DNA of 7,500 nt from Elusimicrobiota bacterium (lineage in GTDB: Bacteria > RUG730), in the NCBI GenBank assembly GCA_031259185.1, contig JAIRLV010000251.1, positions 1 to 7,500 of the forward strand, written 5' to 3'. Shown here piece after piece: positions 1 to 7,209 of the stretch; position 1 is the stretch's first letter, and every line of letters begins with the position of its first letter. The position numbers were made by a program, and so were the translations under genes. Under the pieces are notes generated by a model. The model worked only from the letters and a program-made list of their open reading frames with translations. It did no database searches and was not told the origin of the DNA.

Positions 1-177
1 GAGCTATTAAAAGAAGTAAAGAAATTTAATACTACGTTAAGTGTGATTATGATGACGGCATATGCAGATAATAGTCTTATAGAAGAAGCCTTAAAAGAAA
101 ATGCAGTTATTTGTTTAAGAAAACCTTTTAAAATACCAAAACTATTGGAACTTTTAAAGAAATTAATTAAAAAGTAA
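1..177 (+). CDS. Response regulator receiver domain, 3' part (partial)
   Basis: The open frame enters from the left edge and encodes 58 residues before a TAA. The visible part is the second half of a CheY-like receiver domain. It has a hydrophobic beta-4 strand followed by MMTAY, where Thr19 is the conserved switch Thr/Ser, and then LRKPF, where Lys41 is the invariant lysine followed by the usual cis-Pro. A Lys/Leu-rich alpha-5 helix follows and the protein stops directly after it. The phosphoacceptor Asp lies before the window. Because nothing follows alpha-5, there is no C-terminal DNA-binding or enzymatic output domain. It is either a stand-alone receiver or the receiver at the end of a larger protein that begins upstream. 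The histidine kinase starts 27-42 nt downstream on the same strand and is the obvious candidate phosphodonor (inference). Receiver identity is well supported; the output and the pathway are unknown. Confidence 0.85.
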   Translation, partial: ELLKEVKKFNTTLSVIMMTAYADNSLIEEALKENAVICLRKPFKIPKLLELLKKLIKK

Positions 178-206
178 TTTTTGATTAGATAGTTATAATT
201 TAGTAT

Positions 207-210
207 GGAG
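207..210 (+). promoter_or_regulatory. Shine-Dalgarno GGAG deciding the kinase start
   Basis: GGAG lies 9 nt before the ATG at 220 and overlaps the in-frame ATG at 205. The ATG at 205 has only AT-rich sequence before it (TATAATTTAGT) and no purine-rich ribosome site. This favours initiation at 220, five codons inside the longest open frame. Confidence 0.5.
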
Positions 211-219
211 ATTAAGAAA

Positions 220-882
220 ATGGAGGGAATAAATCAAGAAAAATTTTCTGCTATAAATAAGTTTTCTTCATTCGTATCTCATGAATTAAAAAATTCTATT
301 ACTGTTATAAAAAATGCTGCATACTATTTAGAAAATTCTAAAAATAATTACAATAAAAATCAAAAAAAAATGTTTGCTTTTTTGAATAAAGAAATAAACA
401 GAGCTTATTCAAAAATAGTTTTATTGTTAGATGACACTAGAATAAAATATCTTAATGTTCAATCAGTTAATATTGGAGACTTTTTAAAAAAAGCTCTAGC
501 AAAACATAATGATAGTAAGTTTAATTTTAAGATAAACGCGGAAAGTAATATTAGGGCTAACATAGATAAAAATAGGTTTCACCAAGTAATTTTAATTATT
601 ATTGACAATGCAAAAGATGCAATGCCTTATGGCGGAGATATTTTGGTTAAAGTATATTCTTTAAAAAGCAAAGCTATTGTGGAAATAAAAGATTTTGGTT
701 ATGGCATGAACAAAGAAACTTTAAAAAATTGTTTTGATCCTTTATTTACTACTAAAAAGTTTCAATTAGGCATGTCTCTTACAGTCGCAAAACAAATAAT
801 TTTAATGTTAGACGGAAAAATAACAGCAAAATCTGTACTCAATAAAGGTTCAAAATTTTCTATAGAATTACCTAAAGTATAA
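220..882 (+). CDS. Small soluble sensor histidine kinase (HisKA + HATPase)
   Basis: This is a two-component kinase of about 220 residues (225 if the ATG at 205 is used). Numbering is from 220. The H box is SHELKN with the phosphoacceptor His21. The following E-x-x-N (Glu22-Asn25) matches the HExxN/T phosphatase motif of HisKA kinases, and the usual Pro after it is Ser. The ATPase part has an N box IIIDNAKDAM (Asn130), a G1 box DFGYGM (Asp158, Gly160, Gly162) and an F box FDPLFTTK (about 173-179). The G2 region reads LGMSLTVAK instead of the usual G-x-GLGL, so it is altered. A typical C-terminal GSKFSIELP strand ends the protein. There is no transmembrane segment, PAS, GAF or other sensor domain, and only about 20 residues precede the His. 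It should therefore be cytoplasmic and take its input from a partner. The upstream receiver is the likely partner (inference). The stop lies 2 nt before smpB. The kinase fold is certain; the signal is unknown. Confidence 0.88.
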   Translation: MEGINQEKFSAINKFSSFVSHELKNSITVIKNAAYYLENSKNNYNKNQKKMFAFLNKEINRAYSKIVLLLDDTRIKYLNVQSVNIGDFLKKALAKHNDSKFNFKINAESNIRANIDKNRFHQVILIIIDNAKDAMPYGGDILVKVYSLKSKAIVEIKDFGYGMNKETLKNCFDPLFTTKKFQLGMSLTVAKQIILMLDGKITAKSVLNKGSKFSIELPKV

Positions 883-884
883 AA

Positions 885-1340
885 ATGGAAAGAAAAATAT
901 TTGCTAATAATCGCAAGGCCTATTATAACTACGAAATTCTTGACAAATTAGAAGCTGGGCTCATTTTGTTCGGGCATGAAGTTAAATCTATAAGATGTTC
1001 AAATGTAAGCTTGGCAGATAGTTTAGTTAAATTTTCTAACGGAGAAGCTTTTGTTGAAAATGTGTATATTGCTCCCTATGAACAAATATCAACTCACATT
1101 ATAGATTATAATGCTAAAAGACTGCGTAAACTTTTAATGCATAAATTAGAAATAAGAAAAATGCATTCAAAAGTTAAAGAAAAAGGACTTACCGTTATAC
1201 CTTTAGAAATATATATTGGCAGTAAAGGAAAAATTAAACTTCTTATTGGTCTTGCCAAAGGTAAAAAATCTTACGATAAAAAGGAACTTATAAAGAAAAA
1301 AGATATTGCCCGTGAAGTGGCAAGAGAACATATTGTATGA
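885..1340 (+). CDS. smpB: SsrA-binding protein SmpB
   Basis: SmpB binds the tRNA-like domain of tmRNA (SsrA) and delivers it to ribosomes stalled on broken mRNAs, mimicking the missing codon-anticodon helix. The 151 residues fit the family length and run collinear with it. NRKAYYNYEI is at 9-18, EAGLILFGHEVKSIR at 23-37 (the GxEVKSxR signature), and SLADSLVKFSNGEAFVENVYIAPYE covers about 42-66. Next come RLRKLLMHKLEI (79-90) and VKEKGLTVIPLEIY (97-110). The basic tail LAKGKKSYDKKELIKKKDIAREVARE (123-148) is the part that inserts into the mRNA channel. The start at 885 gives the standard N-terminus just before NRKA. The upstream ribosome site is weak, so translation is probably coupled to the kinase stop 2 nt before. 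Its TGA overlaps the addA ATG. The tmRNA gene itself is not in the window. Confidence 0.97.
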   Translation: MERKIFANNRKAYYNYEILDKLEAGLILFGHEVKSIRCSNVSLADSLVKFSNGEAFVENVYIAPYEQISTHIIDYNAKRLRKLLMHKLEIRKMHSKVKEKGLTVIPLEIYIGSKGKIKLLIGLAKGKKSYDKKELIKKKDIAREVAREHIV

Positions 1341-4300
1341 GTCTTGCGCAAATAACTTTAATGCAAGCCTCTGCAGGTTCTGGGAAAACTTATAATCTTG
1401 CAAAGAGATACTTATATCTTTTATTAGGTTCATTCGACAACATAGACATAAAAAATATAATTGCCGTTACGTTTACTAATAAAGCTGCTGTTGAAATGAA
1501 ATATAGGATTTTAAATTACCTTAAAATGGCAGCACTGTCACAAGACAGCATAAATTTCTTTGCTGATTTAAACTTACCTCCAAAAGACATATCAAGAAAA
1601 AGCCTTTTAGCATTACAAAATATTTTAGAACATTATGATAGTTTTAATATAAGTACTTTAGATAGTTTTAAAAATCGCATTTTAAAATCTTGTGCTATAA
1701 ATATGGACATATCACCTAATTTTAGTATAGAGCCAGATTATAGCCAAAATCTTAAATTTGCTTTAGAAGCATTTTTGCATAAGTCAAATACTTCACAAAA
1801 TATTAGAGATATTATTCTAAAATATTTAGACCAATATTTAACAAATGATTTAGGGTGGTTTGCAAAAGACAATATTTATAACGAAATAGAAAAAGTGTTT
1901 GAAAAATCTGGAAGTATTGGTAAAGATATTAATTTTTCAAGAAATAACAATTTCGGCAAAGAATTTTATTTAAAAGTAGAACTTGTAGTAAAAAAAATTA
2001 AATGTGTTGCCGACAAAATAGCAAATTTACAAATTAATGGCCATTTCCTTAACGCTGTTAAGAAAGTTTTATTAGAAGGCAATAGAATATTTTTTTCTAT
2101 GAATATCCCTGCTAAATTTGCCTACCAAAAGTTAGAGTATAAAAATAATGCCACAATGTCGCTAGAAGCCAACATTCTTTGGGAAGAAATTTATAAAGAT
2201 GTAAAAGATTTATGTAATTTTTACATGCAAAATTATTATCAAATATACTCTTACATGTACCACGAAGTTGTAAAAGAATTTGATATTAAATCTAAAAAAG
2301 ACGCGGTGGTATTTTTAAATGAAATTAATAAAAAGACTGTTAAATTTTTTAAAGATACCGATGTTATTATTCCAGAAGTTTATTATAGACTATCTGAAAA
2401 ATACAAACATTTTTTAATAGACGAATTTCAAGATACTAGTTTTGTACAATGGGTAGGCATTAAAAGATTTTTAGATGAGAGCTTGGCTACTGGAGGCACG
2501 TTGTTTTGCGTCGGAGACGTTAAACAGTCTATATATTCTTTTAGAGGAGCAAAGCCTGAACTTTTTTATAATATGCCTAAAGAATTTTCAACAAGTTCAA
2601 TTGAAAATCAACATCTAGAGACAAACTTTAGAAGCTCAAAGGAAATAGTATTTTTTAATAACGAAATATTTTCTGTAGATAACTTGCAAAGATTTTTAAA
2701 TGTCATTTATGAAGACCTTGGTGAAGAAGTAAATTTTGACAAATTTTTAAATACATACAGATTTTCTGGTCAAAAAATACAAGATAATAAAAAAAGCGGT
2801 TATGTTGAAATAGATTTTATAGAAAAAGATTGCCAAGATGTAAAAGAAGAGACAAAACAGAAATTTATTAAGTATGTTATTGAATTATTAAATAGATCTG
2901 AAACAAAAAGTATAGCAGTTTTATGTAGATCTAATGATGAAATACTAGATATTAGTTCTTGGCTTTTAGAGAAAAATATAGAGGTTGAATCTTCCCAAAC
3001 GTTAAATATAAAAAATAACGATGTTATAAAACAGATAGTTTCTTTTTTTGCTTTTATAAATTCCCCAATAGATTCTTTAGCATTTTCTTCTTTTATTATA
3101 GGGGATATTTTTAACAAAGTAGCTAATATTGATCAAGCAGAATTTGAACAATTTATTTTTAACAATAAAGATAATGGATCTGGTTTTGTGTATAAAATTT
3201 TTAAAGATAAGTATGAAAATTTATGGAACGAGTATTTCGAATATTTTTTTGTGAAAGCAGGTTTTATCCCAGTATATGAGTTAGCACTTTCAGTATTAGA
3301 AAAATTTAAAATTTTAGAAAATTACCCAGACTCTAAAGCTTTTGTTATGCATTTTCTTGAAATTATTAAAGAGTTTGAATTACAAAAATCTGCTTTGAGC
3401 AATTTTTTAGAGTATTTTTATAATTTATCTAATCAAGACGATTTTTTGTATATAAAAAATGCCTTTGGTAATGGAATAAAAGTTATGACCGTGCATAAGT
3501 CTAAAGGGTTGCAGTTCCCAGTTGTTATTATTCCCTTTTTAAAGCTTGTTGCAACTAATATAGACAAACCTTATTTTGATGACTCTAAAGAAGAAATAGA
3601 TCTTTTGAATATATCAAAAAGTATTGGGAAGTTCTCAGCTAAAGCTAACGAAATTTACAATAAAGAAAGATTAGACAGTTTATTATCTGAACTTAATGTA
3701 TTGTATGTTTGCCTGACCAGAGCAGAACATGAAATTTACGCAATAGTTCCGCCAAAAGCTGGTACGTCAAACAATCTAGCTTATACTCTTTTTGGAGATA
3801 GAAGTTTTAAAAGAGGCAACAAGCAAAAATATAATATTAAAGTAACAAAAAATAATTATGTTTGCGATTGTTTTAATGGCGGGTATAAAGATATTTCAAA
3901 TAATTTCATAAATAGAAAAAATACAATAGTAGATATAGACGATGTAAAAAAAAGAGGCACAATTTTACATTATTGTCTTTCAAAGTTTAAAATTATAAAC
4001 GGCAATTTAAATGATTCTATAGGTAAAGCTTTAGAAGTTGCTAAAAGAAAATTTCCTTTTGAAAACACTAGTTTTTTAAAAGAGAAATTGCAACAAATGT
4101 TTTCAAAAGAAAAAATTTTAGAACTGTTTAATTGTGATGGTGTTATTTATAATGAAAAGGAAATTGTAAATTCTAAAGGTGAAATTTTTAGAATAGATAA
4201 ACTAATAGAATTAGATGATAAAATTTTAGTTTTAGATTTTAAAAGTTCAGACTATAACTTCCAAGAAAACAAAGAACAATTATTAAATTATGTTTCTTTA

Positions 4301-4378
4301 ATATCTGAAATTTACCCAAACAAAAAAATAATCGCTTATATTGTAAATTTAGAAAATGCAATGTTAATACAGGTTTAG
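1337..4378 (+). CDS. addA: AddA-type UvrD-like helicase with C-terminal nuclease
   Basis: A 1013-residue superfamily 1A DNA helicase fused to a PD-(D/E)XK nuclease, the architecture of AddA and RecB, which unwind and degrade broken DNA ends to prepare for RecA loading. Helicase motifs run in order: Walker A ASAGSGKT (11-18, Lys17), motif Ia AVTFTNKAAVEMK (43-55), ISTLDSF (105-111), motif II LIDEFQDT (360-367), motif III VGDVKQSIYSFRGA (392-405), motif IV LETNFRSS (427-434), motif V MTVHKSKGLQFP (717-728), and motif VI LYVCLTRAEHE (789-799). The nuclease part has RGTILH (His878), RIDKLI (Asp954), VLDFKSS (Asp967, Lys969) and QLLNY (981-985), so all catalytic positions are present. It is shorter than Bacillus AddA (about 1230). 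The ATG at 1337 overlaps the smpB stop as ATGA, implying translational coupling. The addB-like gene begins 25 nt downstream. RecB is the alternative name, but the adjacent nuclease-bearing partner argues for AddA. Confidence 0.9.
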   Translation: MSLAQITLMQASAGSGKTYNLAKRYLYLLLGSFDNIDIKNIIAVTFTNKAAVEMKYRILNYLKMAALSQDSINFFADLNLPPKDISRKSLLALQNILEHYDSFNISTLDSFKNRILKSCAINMDISPNFSIEPDYSQNLKFALEAFLHKSNTSQNIRDIILKYLDQYLTNDLGWFAKDNIYNEIEKVFEKSGSIGKDINFSRNNNFGKEFYLKVELVVKKIKCVADKIANLQINGHFLNAVKKVLLEGNRIFFSMNIPAKFAYQKLEYKNNATMSLEANILWEEIYKDVKDLCNFYMQNYYQIYSYMYHEVVKEFDIKSKKDAVVFLNEINKKTVKFFKDTDVIIPEVYYRLSEKYKHFLIDEFQDTSFVQWVGIKRFLDESLATGGTLFCVGDVKQSIYSFRGAKPELFYNMPKEFSTSSIENQHLETNFRSSKEIVFFNNEIFSVDNLQRFLNVIYEDLGEEVNFDKFLNTYRFSGQKIQDNKKSGYVEIDFIEKDCQDVKEETKQKFIKYVIELLNRSETKSIAVLCRSNDEILDISSWLLEKNIEVESSQTLNIKNNDVIKQIVSFFAFINSPIDSLAFSSFIIGDIFNKVANIDQAEFEQFIFNNKDNGSGFVYKIFKDKYENLWNEYFEYFFVKAGFIPVYELALSVLEKFKILENYPDSKAFVMHFLEIIKEFELQKSALSNFLEYFYNLSNQDDFLYIKNAFGNGIKVMTVHKSKGLQFPVVIIPFLKLVATNIDKPYFDDSKEEIDLLNISKSIGKFSAKANEIYNKERLDSLLSELNVLYVCLTRAEHEIYAIVPPKAGTSNNLAYTLFGDRSFKRGNKQKYNIKVTKNNYVCDCFNGGYKDISNNFINRKNTIVDIDDVKKRGTILHYCLSKFKIINGNLNDSIGKALEVAKRKFPFENTSFLKEKLQQMFSKEKILELFNCDGVIYNEKEIVNSKGEIFRIDKLIELDDKILVLDFKSSDYNFQENKEQLLNYVSLISEIYPNKKIIAYIVNLENAMLIQV

Positions 4379-4392
4379 AATTTTGCTAAAGT

Positions 4393-4399
4393 AAGGAAG
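4393..4399 (+). promoter_or_regulatory. Shine-Dalgarno AAGGAAG of addB
   Basis: A purine-rich AAGGAAG lies in the 25-nt gap after the addA stop and 4 nt before the ATG at 4404. It is the clearest ribosome-binding site in the window. It means the AddB subunit can be initiated independently, rather than only by coupling as at the smpB/addA overlap. Confidence 0.6.
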
Positions 4400-4403
4400 T
4401 AAA

Positions 4404-7196
4404 ATGTCGCAGATAATAAATGTTAGTAATGATGAAAATATCATAGATTTTACAACTAATTATATCGCAAATTCTTTAAATAAGATTGCTTTAATTAGTG
4501 GGGGGAAGAGACCGTTTTTATTTATAAAAAAGAAGTTGGCAAATGTTAAACAAGTTTCATTTTTCCCTCCAGAATGTTTTACTAATGATGAGTTTGTTGA
4601 ATCTATAATTTTTGATAATACAAATTCCATAAAAATTTCTGATTTAGAATCTTCGTTTATTATTTTTGAAATAATAAAAAAAGACTTTCCGAGCCTTTTA
4701 AAAGATAAATTTTCTTTTCTGTCTTTTATGGACTGGTCTTTTGAGATTTTATATTTTATAGAACAACTAGATTTAGAAATGATTTCAGAGGATAAACTTA
4801 AAACAATAAAAGCTAATGCTGAAATCGGATATGACGTCCCAGAAAGTATTAATGAGCTACTAAAAAATATTTTTAAAATAAGAAAACTTTTTCATGAGAC
4901 TTTAGATAAAACGTCAAAAACTACTAGAGGGTATGGGTTTCTAAAAGCCACTTCTTTTAATGTTGATGCTTTATCTAAAGGATTTGATGAAACAATATTA
5001 ATCACGCCTTTCTATTTATACAAGACAGAGATAGAAATTTTTAAAAAACTATACAAGGCATCTAATCTTACTGTATTTACGCAGGGTAATCCTAAAGAAT
5101 ATAGTACTTTAGAAAATCTATATAGACAATTTGGTCAAAATATTCCAAATGTGCAGTCTAAAAAAAATAATTATAAATTAAATATTTATTCTGCTTTTGA
5201 CGATCAATCTCAAGGCGCTTTGCTTAAAAATCTTATCTCTGGGTACTCTGAGAGGCAATTAGATAAAACATTAATAATCGTTCCAGATTCTCAAATTTTA
5301 CAAGCAGTAGTATCTGAAGTTTCCAGCATTACAGATAAATATAATATTGCCGCTGGTTATCCTATTTCTAAAACTGCCGTTTATTGTTTGCTTGATAACA
5401 TTATTGAAGCTCAACTTTCTAAAAAGGACAATTATTATTATTCTAAAGATGTAATAAAAATACTTATTAATCCTCTATTTAAAAACATGAGGTTTTTTCA
5501 AGAAAGTTCTGTCTCTAGAATTGTTGTACATAAAATAGAAAAAGCTTTAAAGCAAGATTCAAAAAGTAGCCTAAGCGGTAAAACTTTCATATCTTTTCAA
5601 GAAATATTAAGCGATGTGGATTTAATAAAAGAAGTTAGTTTTGCTGCGTCTAAAGTTTTAGGAAGTATTTCCAGCCAAAAAATTGTAGAGGTACTAAATG
5701 AAATATGGGAAAGTTTTTTTTCTGCTTGGGAAAATGTAGATAATTTATATAAACTTTCTAATACTATTGTTTTATTTTTAGAAAAAGTGTACCGTTTAAG
5801 CGCGACAAGCAGTTATCCGCTAAATGTTGAGACTATAGATATATTGCTTTCAATTTCAAAGGAAATGAAACTGGACAGCCTATGTAAAGTAAAATTTGAG
5901 AAACAAGAATTGTTTAGTCTCTTTAGAAAAATAGTTCAAGATAAAAAAATAGTCTTGCCAGGCTCTCCGTTAAAATCTTTACAAATTTTAGGACTTTTAG
6001 AGTCTAGGAACCTTTCTTTTGATAATGTTTTTATTGTTGGAATGAAAGACTCTTCATTTCCTGCAATAAAAAAAGAATCATCTCTTATTCCAAAAGATAT
6101 AATGTACGCTTTAGGTATTGAAATTGCAAAGAAAGAATATGAAATACAAAAATATCATTTTAATAAAATTATATCTGGCGCTAAAAATGTAAATCTTATT
6201 TATCCAGACAATGATAAAGATGAAAGAAGCAGATTTATAGAGTCTCTCATTTGGGAAAAACAGCTTGCACAAAAAGATCTTAATGCTATAAATGCATCTA
6301 AGTTTGTTTTGCCAAAATTCCCTTTAAAGCAATTTTTAAAAAAGAAATATAAAAAAACAAAAGAGATTAAAGAATATCTTTCAAATTTATCTTATACATA
6401 CACTAAAATAGATACTTATTTAGATTGTAGATTAAAATTTTATTTTATGTATGTTTTGCTTTTAGATGAGAGTAAAGAAATTGGGCAAGAAATTGACGCA
6501 AGCGATATTGGAAATTTTATACACAGTTTTTTAAAAGAAACATTTCATGAAAATTTATCTTCTAAAGAAGTTCAAGATTTAAGTTTTGAACAGTATTTTT
6601 TAGATACTTTAAAAAATAAATTTAATAATTGCGTTTCTTTTAAGTTTAGAGAAGACGCGTTTATGATACAAGAAGTGTTAGTACATAAAATGAAAAGTTT
6701 TTTGTACTATGAAAAAACTCGTCAATATAAAATTTTTGCTTGTGAGAAAAAGTATATTTCGAATATTATGTTAAAGTCTGGCGATGCTTATAGTTTAGAA
6801 AGCAAAATAGATAGAATAGACGAGTTAAATGGTACTTATAGCATACTTGATTATAAAACAGGTAATATGAAAACTAATATTATTAGTAAAAGGCATTTTG
6901 AAAACTTAAAAGCGTTTAACAGACAGGACATAAAAAAAGCTGTTAATTCATTGCAGCTTCCAATGTATAAATACATATTTGAAAAATCTACAAACATTAA
7001 AAATTCTATTTGTGGAATTTACGATATAAAAAAAACAGATATTAATCTATTTCCTCAAGAAGACGTAATTTATGAAAAATGCATAGATATGGTTAAGTCT
7101 TTAATTGAAGAAATTAGTCAAGAAGATTATTTTGAGTATGATAAAAATGATACTACAAACTGTAAAACTTGCAAATATTTTTATATTTGTAGATAA
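4404..7196 (+). CDS. addB: AddB-type nuclease subunit with Fe-S staple
   Basis: A 930-residue second subunit of the AddAB helicase-nuclease. The N-terminal region (IALISGGKRPFLFIKKKLA, about 28-46) sits where Bacillus AddB has a Walker A, but no GxxGxGKT/S is present, so it is an inactivated-helicase scaffold like many Gram-negative AddB proteins. The family signature LGLLESRNLSFDNVFIVGMK is at about 529-548, with the GL-E-R core at 530-535. The C-terminal nuclease has DIGNFIH (His707), SKIDRIDEL (Asp803) and SILDYKTG (Asp816, Lys818), followed by SLQLPMYKY. Four cysteines, Cys675 before the nuclease and Cys920-x2-Cys923-x5-Cys929 at the extreme end, match the 4Fe-4S staple of AddB and Cas4-like nucleases. 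The last Cys is the penultimate residue, so the protein is complete. AddA (3'-strand end) and AddB (5'-strand end) would each cut one strand, as known for the family. Neighbour and motifs agree; the overall sequence is divergent. Confidence 0.87.
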   Translation: MSQIINVSNDENIIDFTTNYIANSLNKIALISGGKRPFLFIKKKLANVKQVSFFPPECFTNDEFVESIIFDNTNSIKISDLESSFIIFEIIKKDFPSLLKDKFSFLSFMDWSFEILYFIEQLDLEMISEDKLKTIKANAEIGYDVPESINELLKNIFKIRKLFHETLDKTSKTTRGYGFLKATSFNVDALSKGFDETILITPFYLYKTEIEIFKKLYKASNLTVFTQGNPKEYSTLENLYRQFGQNIPNVQSKKNNYKLNIYSAFDDQSQGALLKNLISGYSERQLDKTLIIVPDSQILQAVVSEVSSITDKYNIAAGYPISKTAVYCLLDNIIEAQLSKKDNYYYSKDVIKILINPLFKNMRFFQESSVSRIVVHKIEKALKQDSKSSLSGKTFISFQEILSDVDLIKEVSFAASKVLGSISSQKIVEVLNEIWESFFSAWENVDNLYKLSNTIVLFLEKVYRLSATSSYPLNVETIDILLSISKEMKLDSLCKVKFEKQELFSLFRKIVQDKKIVLPGSPLKSLQILGLLESRNLSFDNVFIVGMKDSSFPAIKKESSLIPKDIMYALGIEIAKKEYEIQKYHFNKIISGAKNVNLIYPDNDKDERSRFIESLIWEKQLAQKDLNAINASKFVLPKFPLKQFLKKKYKKTKEIKEYLSNLSYTYTKIDTYLDCRLKFYFMYVLLLDESKEIGQEIDASDIGNFIHSFLKETFHENLSSKEVQDLSFEQYFLDTLKNKFNNCVSFKFREDAFMIQEVLVHKMKSFLYYEKTRQYKIFACEKKYISNIMLKSGDAYSLESKIDRIDELNGTYSILDYKTGNMKTNIISKRHFENLKAFNRQDIKKAVNSLQLPMYKYIFEKSTNIKNSICGIYDIKKTDINLFPQEDVIYEKCIDMVKSLIEEISQEDYFEYDKNDTTNCKTCKYFYICR

Positions 7197-7201
7197 AATA
7201 T

Positions 7202-7209
7202 GAGGCCTC
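7202..7209. repeat. Perfect 8-bp palindrome GAGGCCTC at the IS/addB junction
   Basis: GAGGCCTC reads the same on both strands and lies 5 nt after the addB stop, where transposase homology fades. It is one of very few G+C-rich octamers in an AT-rich window. It may mark the element end or the target duplication, but the other end of the element is outside the window, so the assignment is open and chance is possible. Confidence 0.25.

Noticed and set aside
1203-1433. 76-residue open frame on the - strand across the smpB/addA junction
   Set aside because: It is antisense to the conserved SmpB tail and the AddA Walker A region, has no recognisable domain, and is explained by AT-rich coding on the other strand.
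2800-3117. 105-residue open frame on the - strand inside addA
   Set aside because: It lies wholly within the addA coding region, has no family resemblance, and is rich in Ser/Ile/Phe as expected for the complement of Lys/Glu/Asn-rich AT-biased coding.
1337-7196. A new defence system made of a UvrD-like helicase plus a Cas4-like nuclease
   Set aside because: The helicase motif order, the C-terminal nuclease on AddA, and the Cys-(long gap)-C-x2-C-x5-C staple with the GLLESR signature on AddB fit the known AddAB repair complex. No other defence genes adjoin.
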